Shown piece after piece: positions 16,605-21,986 of a stretch of DNA of 23,030 nucleotides. Location: the NCBI GenBank assembly GCA_955652345.1, contig CATPBV010000064.1:1-23030 (forward strand), read 5' to 3'. Within the stretch, counting starts at the first letter, position 1. The number at the start of each line of letters is the position of its first letter. The DNA comes from an uncultured Solirubrobacteraceae bacterium (GTDB lineage: Bacteria > Actinomycetota > Thermoleophilia > Solirubrobacterales > Solirubrobacteraceae). The position numbers and the translations under genes were made by a program. The notes beneath the pieces are model-generated. The model ran no database searches. It saw nothing but the letters and a program-made list of their open reading frames with translations, and was not told the origin of the DNA.

Positions 16605-16607
16605 GCC

Positions 16608-16639
16608 GGCGATCGCGCGTGCGCTTCGCGCCGATCGCC
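16608..16639. terminator. Strong hairpin downstream of the Ig-like membrane protein gene
   Basis: GGCGATCG (16608-16615) pairs perfectly with CGATCGCC (16632-16639). An inner CGCG/CGCG stem (16616-16619 with 16627-16630) follows after a one-base bulge, giving 12 bp around a 7-nt loop. It starts 4 nt after the stop codon. There is no T-run. It is likely a factor-assisted or U-less terminator. Confidence 0.55.
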
Positions 16640-16676
16640 TACACCTCGCGCGCCTTCGCGCTCCGCCGTCGGTGCC

Positions 16677-16682
16677 TATCCT
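16677..16682 (+). promoter_or_regulatory. -10-like box (TATCCT) for the DUF4446 gene
   Basis: TATCCT ends exactly 7 nt before the GTG at 16690, so transcription would begin at or next to the start codon (leaderless). TTCGCG at 16655-16660, with a 16-nt spacer, is a poor -35 candidate. Confidence 0.4.
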
Positions 16683-16689
16683 GTCGCGG

Positions 16690-17220
16690 GTGCACGATCT
16701 GACGAGCACCGCGGGGATCGTCGCGATCGCGGCTGGGGCGGTGGCGGTGGTAGCGGTTCTGTCGTCTCTCGGCCTGTGGCTGAAGCTGCGCCGGGTGCGC
16801 AGCGACCAGCGCGTCGTACTGGGTGACCGAGACGACGATCTCGTCGCCCACGCCGCCCGCATGCAGCAGCAGTTCGAGGCGCTCTCGTCCTACGTCGAGG
16901 ACGCTGCGACGCGCCTCAACTCTCGAGTCCAGGCGGCCGAGACGCGCCTCGACGGCGCCGTCGCTCACGTCGCGCTCGTCCGATACGACGCCTATGGAGA
17001 GATGTCGGGCCGCCAGTCGACCTCGATCGCGTTCCTCGACGCCAATCGGTCGGGAGTCGTACTGTCCTCGATCCACCATCGCGATACAGCGCGCCTGTAC
17101 GCGAAACAGGTCAGAGAGGGAGCGTCCGAGATCGAGCTCTCACCGGAGGAAGACGAAGCGATCCAGCTCGCTCTCCGAGACGACAGCGGACGCTCCACCC
17201 CGCCGCATACGGGCGCGTAG
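16690..17220 (+). CDS. DUF4446 family membrane protein
   Basis: A 176-residue protein: one N-terminal TM helix (about 8-31), a basic stop-transfer stretch, a helical/coiled-coil part (about 48-92), and the conserved DUF4446 core (about 93-162) with HVALVRYDAYGEMSGRQS and a GVVLSSIHHRDTARLYAKQV strand-helix, then an acidic LSPEEDEAI. The family is widespread in Firmicutes and Actinobacteria, usually as a small membrane-anchored protein of unknown function. GTG at 16690 is chosen because TATCCT lies 7 nt upstream; the in-frame GTG at 16672 is the alternative and adds six residues. pheA starts 13 nt after its stop, so the two are probably co-transcribed. That need not mean a shared function. Confidence 0.85.
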   Translation: MHDLTSTAGIVAIAAGAVAVVAVLSSLGLWLKLRRVRSDQRVVLGDRDDDLVAHAARMQQQFEALSSYVEDAATRLNSRVQAAETRLDGAVAHVALVRYDAYGEMSGRQSTSIAFLDANRSGVVLSSIHHRDTARLYAKQVREGASEIELSPEEDEAIQLALRDDSGRSTPPHTGA

Positions 17221-17233
17221 CCGCGCGACGGCA

Positions 17234-18100
17234 GTGACGAGATTGCGCGTCGGCTACTTCGGGCCAGAAGGGACCTTCACCCACGAGGCGCTGATCGACT
17301 CGACAGCGGACCTCGGGCTCGACCATGTGCCCTACCCAACGATCTACGACGCGGTCATGGCGGTACAGCGGGGCGAGGTTGACCGCGCGCTGGTACCGAT
17401 CGAAAACTCGCTCGAGGGATCGGTGAACGCGACCCTCGACACCCTTGCGATCGAGACTCACGACGTCGCCATCGTCGGGGAGCTGGTCCACCCGATCCGC
17501 CACTGTCTGATCGCGCGTGCGCGGCTCGCGCTATCGGAGATCGAGACGGTCGTCTCGCACCCTCAGGCAAACGCCCAATGCGCGAGATTCATCCGTACGC
17601 ACTTGCCTAACGCCCGCGTGCTCGCGGGTGCCTCGACCGCCGAAGCGGTGCGGATCGTCGCTGAGCACGATGGCCCGTGGGCCGCCCTCGGAACGCGGCT
17701 GGCCGCCGAGCGCCATGGGTGTCGGATCTTGCGGGCGGGCGTCGAGGACGGCGATGTCAACGAGACCCGGTTCGTGTGGCTCGCAAGGTCGGGGGCACCT
17801 CCACTCGAGATGGCCCCCGACCGGCATCCGATTCCACGCGGATGGAAGACTGCGATTGTGTTCTGGGGGGAGGGCTCCGAGACGCCGGGGTGGCTGGTGA
17901 GATGCCTCGCGGAGCTTGCCGACAGGCACGTCAACCTGACGCGAATCGAGTCCCGACCGCTGAAGCAGGCCCTCGGCCGATACATGTTCTTCGTGGACCT
18001 CGAGGGGAGGGACAGCGATCGGCCGGTCGTCGAGGCGCTGGAGGCACTCCGAGCGCGAGTCGCGGTCCTGCGCGTTCTGGGCTCGTTTCCGGTCGGTTAA
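17234..18100 (+). CDS. pheA: Prephenate dehydratase with ACT domain
   Basis: A 288-residue monofunctional enzyme converting prephenate to phenylpyruvate in phenylalanine synthesis. Catalytic part (1 to about 190): YFGPEGTFTHEA (8-19), VPIENSLEGSV (54-64), HPIRHCL (86-92), SHPQANAQC (108-116), ASTAEAV (133-139), AALGTRLAAE (150-159) and the catalytic Thr178-Arg179-Phe180 in NETRF. The ACT domain (about 204-288) carries ESRP (239-242), a phenylalanine-binding motif. The partner GALV motif reads GWLV (219-222), so feedback control may differ. GTG at 17234 is chosen; TTG at 17243 is possible. The frame is open far upstream across the DUF4446 gene, but that is an out-of-frame shadow. Domain order and length are normal for actinobacteria. 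Confidence 0.95.
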   Translation: MTRLRVGYFGPEGTFTHEALIDSTADLGLDHVPYPTIYDAVMAVQRGEVDRALVPIENSLEGSVNATLDTLAIETHDVAIVGELVHPIRHCLIARARLALSEIETVVSHPQANAQCARFIRTHLPNARVLAGASTAEAVRIVAEHDGPWAALGTRLAAERHGCRILRAGVEDGDVNETRFVWLARSGAPPLEMAPDRHPIPRGWKTAIVFWGEGSETPGWLVRCLAELADRHVNLTRIESRPLKQALGRYMFFVDLEGRDSDRPVVEALEALRARVAVLRVLGSFPVG

Positions 18101-18173
18101 ACCCCGCGGGTGCCAGCACCATCGCTCGCTAAACTGCGGCCGCAAATGGCCTTCTCAGTACCAGCGCCAGCGC

Positions 18174-18210
18174 GGTCCGCGTCGCTTCCCGAGCACCAGC
18201 GACGCGGACC
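18174..18210. promoter_or_regulatory. 12-bp perfect inverted repeat next to the HNH gene -10 box
   Basis: GGTCCGCGTCGC (18174-18185) is the exact reverse complement of GCGACGCGGACC (18199-18210), with a 13-nt loop. Its right arm touches a TACTGT box (18211-18216). It could be the pheA terminator (73 nt after its stop) or an operator at the HNH promoter. If the HNH gene instead starts at ATG 18146, the repeat is coding. Confidence 0.5.
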
Positions 18211-18216
18211 TACTGT
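18211..18216 (+). promoter_or_regulatory. -10-like box (TACTGT) for the HNH gene
   Basis: TACTGT ends 7 nt before the GTG at 18224, the same spacing as at the DedA and DUF4446 genes. This supports a leaderless start there. A competing TAAACT (18130-18135) lies 10 nt before the in-frame ATG at 18146. No -35 consensus is visible at either. Confidence 0.4.
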
Positions 18217-18223
18217 TGGCCGG

Positions 18224-18712
18224 GTGCTGGTGCTGAACGCGACGTACGAGCCGATCAACGTGTGCACGGTTCGGCGCGCGGTTGTCCTTCTGCTCAAGGA
18301 GAAGGCCGAGATCCTCGAGCACGCGAGCTGGGAACTGCATTCCGCCTCGCTCACGGTGGCGCGGCCGGTGGTGATCCGGCTCGTCACCTACGTCCGCATC
18401 CCGCGCGATACCCATCGGCGCAAGATCACGCGGCGCGCGGTGTTCGCTCGCGACGACTGGACCTGCCAGTACTGCGGCGCTCGCTCGAATCTGACCGTTG
18501 ACCACGTCGTCCCTCGATCCAAGGGCGGGATGTCGAGCTGGGAGAACATCGTGGCCTCCTGTGCGCCTTGCAACAGGCGCAAGGGAGATGCCCTGCCGCG
18601 CCAGGTCGGGATGCGGTTGCTGCGGGAGCCGCGCAAGCCGAAGGCGACCGTCTTCATCCAGGTGGCGAGCCCCACGATTCCGACGGCCTGGCAGCAGTAT
18701 CTCGTGGTTTAG
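18224..18712 (+). CDS. HNH endonuclease family protein
   Basis: A 162-residue protein with a family-typical start (MLVLNATYEPINVCTVRRAVVL), a central part (VTYVRIPR), and a C-terminal HNH nuclease fold (about 70-125). That fold has CQYC (81-84) and CAPC (113-116) as a zinc site, VDHVVPRSKGG (92-102) with Asp93/His94, and NIV.. CNRRKGD with Asn108 and Asn117. Proteins of this architecture are common chromosomal single-copy genes in actinobacteria and cyanobacteria. Their DNA substrate and role are not settled, and no methylase or phage gene is nearby. GTG 18224 is chosen for the -10 spacing and because homologues, as I know them, begin at this point; ATG 18146 would add 26 low-complexity residues. 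A palindromic repeat begins at the stop codon. Confidence 0.88.
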   Translation: MLVLNATYEPINVCTVRRAVVLLLKEKAEILEHASWELHSASLTVARPVVIRLVTYVRIPRDTHRRKITRRAVFARDDWTCQYCGARSNLTVDHVVPRSKGGMSSWENIVASCAPCNRRKGDALPRQVGMRLLREPRKPKATVFIQVASPTIPTAWQQYLVV

Positions 18713-18814
18713 GGGCGGCGCCTCCCACTCCTCCGCGCCCGGCGGTTCCGTGCCGGGTCGGTTGGCGATCGGTCCTGAGCCGCAAGGCGCGCAGGCGTGG
18801 GAGCGCACTGCCCC
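18712..18814 (+). repeat. Palindromic repeat, copy 1 (abutting the HNH stop codon)
   Basis: Two imperfectly complementary arms of about 28 nt (18712-18739 and 18786-18814) can fold into one long hairpin. The core 18741-18806 matches copy 2 in the kinase gene at 57 of 66 positions in opposite orientation. It begins in the HNH stop codon, so it may also end that transcript. Confidence 0.75.
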
Positions 18815-18848
18815 CTCATGACCTTGGCATGCGGCCGGCCTGAACATG

Positions 18849-18880
18849 CGGAGGGCGCCGTCGACCAACGGCGCCCTCCG
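18849..18880. terminator. 13-bp perfect hairpin, probable terminator
   Basis: CGGAGGGCGCCGT (18849-18861) pairs with ACGGCGCCCTCCG (18868-18880) around a 6-nt loop. This is the strongest perfect stem in the island. On the plus strand it would lie 136 nt past the HNH stop. On the minus strand it would end the candidate small RNA. No T-run follows in either direction. Confidence 0.6.
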
Positions 18881-19071
18881 TGTACTCCTATGCTGCCCTG
18901 GACCAGAGTGGGCTTCGGTGCCGGTGGGACTACTCCCGGCGCCCACCGCCGGCGGTGTCTCGGGTGGGACTCCGCTAAGCGGGGCCAGCCTCCGACCTAG
19001 CGGCCGAACACCTCCAGGGTCCCGCAAGAACTTTCAGACAGACGGACCACCTCCTTTCTCTGGTGACGCTC
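18849..19071 (-). ncRNA. Candidate small structured RNA (unassigned)
   Basis: On the minus strand a -10-like TAATCT (19077-19072) is followed by about 220 nt without a coding frame that fits, ending in the 13-bp hairpin. In between, TCCAGGG (19013-19019, plus strand) can pair with CCCTGGA (18896-18902) to close a multibranch. Inside are CCGCTA/TAGCGG (18972-18977 with 18998-19003), CGGTGGG/CCCACCG (18922-18928 with 18942-18948) and the palindrome CACCGCCGGCGGTG (18944-18957). In GC-rich DNA such pairings also arise by chance. It matches no RNA family I know. Strand and extent are inference. Confidence 0.3.
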
Positions 19072-19074
19072 AGA

Positions 19075-19212
19075 TTAGCGAACGCGTTGGCGGTAGCACT
19101 CCTCCGGGGCGTGCCCCGCTTCGACTCGCCAGTCGTATCGATCCAGCATGCGGCCACGGACATAAGCTCCGACCCGTCTCGTGCATGCCTGCGATCGCTG
19201 CGCCGCGGCCAT
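19075..19212 (-). CDS. Possible 45-residue small protein (doubtful)
   Basis: ATG at 19212 follows GGTGAG at a spacing of 7 nt. The frame runs 45 codons to TAA at 19077-19075, giving a basic peptide ending HAPEECYRQRVR. Its stop overlaps the -10-like box of the candidate RNA. Codon use includes AGA, CGT and TAT, which are rare in the neighbouring genes, and the frame has no recognised domain. It could be chance, a remnant or a real microprotein. Confidence 0.2.
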   Translation of the reverse strand: MAAAQRSQACTRRVGAYVRGRMLDRYDWRVEAGHAPEECYRQRVR

Positions 19213-19395
19213 GGGTCCAGCTCACCGTGGTTCTCGCTGACTATCCGCCAAGCGCGGTGCTGTAGCTCCAGTGCCGCCCGCCGTCGCGACCCCTGGCGAC
19301 TGAGACCCAGGCGCCGACGAGCAGAGCTCAGCGGTGCTGGCACGCTGGCTTGATCGCCGCCGAGGTCTCGGGCCCCGGGCCCCGAGGCGGCAGGC

Positions 19396-19495
19396 GGCGG
19401 CGGACATCCCCTCCCCGCGCGCCTTGTGGCTCAAGCGCGCCGCCGACGACTCCGGTTCGAAACAACCCGGCGCGCAGGGAGGGGGATCCGCCGCC
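19396..19495 (-). repeat. Palindromic repeat, copy 3 (abutting the gyrA stop codon)
   Basis: Arms 19396-19423 and 19469-19495 are reverse complements apart from a few mismatches and small gaps, forming a stem of roughly 25 bp. 19417-19433 matches the reverse strand of copy 1 (18776-18792) at 16 of 17 positions; the loop region is more diverged. It begins 6 nt after the gyrA stop, so it probably acts as the gyrA terminator. Confidence 0.65.
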
Positions 19496-19501
19496 CAGCC
19501 C

Positions 19502-21982
19502 CTACTCAGCCACCGGTGCAGCCGTCTGAGCCTCTGATTCGATGACGAGGGCGACTGCGCTGACCTGGTCGTCGTCGCGGATGTTCATCACGCGGACGCC
19601 CTGTGAGGCGCGGCCGTAGCGGTTGATCCCGCGGACCGAGGTGCGCTGGACCTTGCCGTTCTGCGAGATGAACACAAGCTCCTGGTGTTCGCGCACCACA
19701 AGTGCGCCGGCGAGGCTCCCCTTGTTCTCGGTCAGGGTGATCGTCTTCACGCCCATGGTGCCGCGGCCCTTGACTGGGTAGTCGGAGATCGATGTGCGCT
19801 TGCCGTAGCCGTTCTCGGTGACCACGAGCAGCTCTTGGTCGTCCCTTGCGACGTCCATGGCCAGGACCGCATTGCCCTTCTGAGAGACGTTCATGCCACG
19901 AACGCCGCTCGTGTCACGGCCCATCGGCCGAACCTTGCTCTCGCTGAAGCGTGCGGCCTGGCCAGAGCGCGAGACCATGATGATGTCGTCGTGCCCGCCG
20001 GTGCGCCGGACCGCGATCAGCTCGTCGTCCTCGCGAATGTTGATTGCGATGATTCCGTCCGCGCGGATGGGCGTGTTGTACGCGCCGAACTCGGTCTTCT
20101 TGACCATGCCTTTGCGAGTCGCGAACACCAGGTACTTGCCCTCGGTGAAGTCCCGGGTCGAGAGCACTGACTGCACCCGCTCACCCTCGCGGAGCGGCAG
20201 CAGATTCACCAGCGCCCGCCCCTTGGCCGTCCGCGACGCCTCCGGCAGCTCGTACACCTTCAGCCGGTAGATCTTTCCGCGGTTCGTGAAGAACAGCAGG
20301 TAGTCGTGCGTGGAGGACACGAAGAGGTGCTCGATGTAATCCTCGTCCTTCATGTCCATCCCGGTAACGCCGACCCCGCCCCTTCGTTGCTGCCTGTAGG
20401 TCGACAATGGCAATGACTTGATGTAACCGGAGTTCGTGATCGCGATCACCATCTGCTGGTCCGCGATCAGGTCCTCGATGTCTATTTCGCCTTCCGCGTA
20501 TGTGATCTCGGTCCGTCGCTCGTCTCCGTACGTGTCCGCGATCTCGCGCAGCTCCTCCTTGATCAGCGCGTAGATCCTGCTCTCGTCGCCGAGGATCGCG
20601 CGGAGCTCGGCGATTCGCTCGATCAGGTCGGCGTGCTCGCGCTTGATCTTGTCCGCCTCCAGTGCCGTCAGGCGGCTAAGTGTCAGCTGGAGGATCGCCT
20701 GAGCCTGGATCACGGTCAGGTCGAATCGCTCGACAAGACCGGCGCGGGCAGTCTCGGGGTCGCGCGAGCCCCGGATCAGTGCGATCACCTCGTCGAGCTG
20801 CTCGAGCGCCTTCAGCTGACCTTCGAGGACGTGCGCTCGATCTTCGTCACGGCGCAGCTCGAACTTCGTCCGGCGGATCACAACCTCGCGCTGATGGTCG
20901 GCGTAGTGACCGATCGCCTCGCGGAGTGACAGGGTTCGCGGTACCCCATCGACGAGCGCGACCATGTTCACGCCGAAGGTCGTCTGCATCGGCGTGTGCT
21001 TGTAGAGCTTGTTGAGCACAACCTTCGGAATCGAGCCGCGCTTCAGCTCGATGACCAGCCGCATGCCCTTGTCGCTCGAGTAGTCCTCGATGTCGGTCAC
21101 CTCGGACAAGCGCTTGTCGTGGACGAGCTCGGCGATCTTCTGAATCAGTCCGCCCTCGCCGCCCTTCTTCACCTGGTAGGGCAGCTCGGTGACGACGATC
21201 GCCTCCTTGCCTTGGCTGAGTGGCTCGATATGGGCGCGTGCCTGCACCCGGACTCGGCCACGACCAGTGGCGTACGCGTCGCGGATCCCAGCGCTGCCGA
21301 GAATGATTCCGCCGGTGGGGAAGTCCGGGCCCCTGAAGTAGCGCGTGAGGCCCTCGACGTCGATCGTCGGATCGTCGAGGTAGGCGATCACGGCATCGAT
21401 CGTCTCGCGAAGGTTGTGCGGCGGGATGTTTGTCGCCATCCCCACCGCAATGCCCGAGCCACCATTGACCAGGAGGTTCGGGAACCGTGACGGAAGCGGC
21501 AGCGGCTCCTGGTTCTTGCCGTCGTAGTTGGGGATGAAGTCGACCGTGTCCGAATCTAGGTCGCGCAGCATCTCGCCGGCGATGCGCGACAGACGGGCCT
21601 CGGTATATCTCATGGCAGCTGGTGGATCGTCATCGATCGACCCGAAGTTCCCCTGGCCATCCACGAGCGGATAGCGCATCGAGAAGTCCTGGGCGAGACG
21701 CACGAGCGTGTCGTAGATGGCGGCGTCGCCGTGGGGGTGGTACTTGCCCATCACCTCGCCGACGATCCTCGAGCATTTCGCCCGGGAGCTCCCATACCTG
21801 AGCCCGAGCTCCCTCATTCCGTAGAGGACGCGACGATGTACCGGCTTGAGGCCGTCGCGGACGTCGGGCAGCGCGCGACCGACGATGACGGACATCGCGT
21901 AGTCGAGATACGCAGAGCGCATCTCCTCCTCGAGGCCGCGCGGCTCGATGTTGCCGCCGCTCAGCGTGTCGATCGTCGCCAT
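19502..21982 (-). CDS. gyrA: DNA gyrase subunit A
   Basis: An 826-residue GyrA of full length. With GyrB it introduces negative supercoils using ATP. The breakage-reunion domain includes HPHGDAAIYDTLVRLAQ (82-98) and the catalytic Tyr126 in MRYTEARLSRIA. Winged-helix, tower and coiled-coil segments follow to about 500, then a C-terminal beta-pinwheel with repeated GYGK/GKxxR-type blades. The quinolone-region residue equivalent to E. coli Ser83 is Ala87, as in mycobacteria; the acidic Asp91 is kept. The GyrA box reads QRRGGVG (532-538) instead of the usual QRRGGKG/RG. The C-terminus ends in a short Ala/Glu tail. ATG at 21982 is 4 nt after the gyrB stop, so the two genes are one operon. Copy 3 of the palindromic repeat follows the stop. 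Confidence 0.98.
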   Translation of the reverse strand: MATIDTLSGGNIEPRGLEEEMRSAYLDYAMSVIVGRALPDVRDGLKPVHRRVLYGMRELGLRYGSSRAKCSRIVGEVMGKYHPHGDAAIYDTLVRLAQDFSMRYPLVDGQGNFGSIDDDPPAAMRYTEARLSRIAGEMLRDLDSDTVDFIPNYDGKNQEPLPLPSRFPNLLVNGGSGIAVGMATNIPPHNLRETIDAVIAYLDDPTIDVEGLTRYFRGPDFPTGGIILGSAGIRDAYATGRGRVRVQARAHIEPLSQGKEAIVVTELPYQVKKGGEGGLIQKIAELVHDKRLSEVTDIEDYSSDKGMRLVIELKRGSIPKVVLNKLYKHTPMQTTFGVNMVALVDGVPRTLSLREAIGHYADHQREVVIRRTKFELRRDEDRAHVLEGQLKALEQLDEVIALIRGSRDPETARAGLVERFDLTVIQAQAILQLTLSRLTALEADKIKREHADLIERIAELRAILGDESRIYALIKEELREIADTYGDERRTEITYAEGEIDIEDLIADQQMVIAITNSGYIKSLPLSTYRQQRRGGVGVTGMDMKDEDYIEHLFVSSTHDYLLFFTNRGKIYRLKVYELPEASRTAKGRALVNLLPLREGERVQSVLSTRDFTEGKYLVFATRKGMVKKTEFGAYNTPIRADGIIAINIREDDELIAVRRTGGHDDIIMVSRSGQAARFSESKVRPMGRDTSGVRGMNVSQKGNAVLAMDVARDDQELLVVTENGYGKRTSISDYPVKGRGTMGVKTITLTENKGSLAGALVVREHQELVFISQNGKVQRTSVRGINRYGRASQGVRVMNIRDDDQVSAVALVIESEAQTAAPVAE

Positions 21983-21986
21983 CGTC

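Larger units (their letters stand above)
18815..19395. other. Gene-poor island between two repeat copies
   Basis: About 580 nt with no protein gene I can support with confidence, lying between converging HNH and gyrA genes. It holds a 13-bp hairpin (18849-18880), a segment with several mutually complementary arms (18896-19019), a Shine-Dalgarno-perfect stretch (19044-19059, minus strand), a -10-like TAATCT (19077-19072, minus strand) and a weak 45-codon frame (19212-19075). From about 19213 to 19395 I see nothing recognisable. No tRNA, rRNA, tmRNA, RNase P or SRP RNA signature is present. Confidence 0.7.

Noticed and set aside
16823..17233. N-terminal extension of PheA across the DUF4446 gene
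   Set aside because: The extra sequence is Ser/Arg-rich out-of-frame translation of a recognised gene. Prephenate dehydratase similarity begins right after GTG 17234.
18155..19027. Long minus-strand open frame (290 codons) over the HNH gene and the island
   Set aside because: More than half is antisense to the well-supported HNH gene. The rest crosses the repeat and the hairpin, and the translation is Pro/Gly/Arg-rich without a domain, typical of GC-rich shadow frames.
19044..19059. Possible 16S rRNA fragment
   Set aside because: Only the terminal 16 nt resemble the 16S 3' end. The preceding sequence has none of the helix 44/45 sequence, so it is not a ribosomal gene or remnant.
18975..19343. 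Minus-strand 122-codon and plus-strand 96-codon (19063-19353) frames in the island
   Set aside because: Both are Arg/Ser-rich, lack recognisable motifs and overlap each other. GC-rich DNA gives such frames by chance.
19432..19471. GGTTCGAAAC resembling a tRNA T-arm next to gyrA
   Set aside because: The flanking five-base stems do not pair as a T-arm, and no acceptor, anticodon or D arm fits around it. The sequence lies in the loop of palindromic repeat copy 3.
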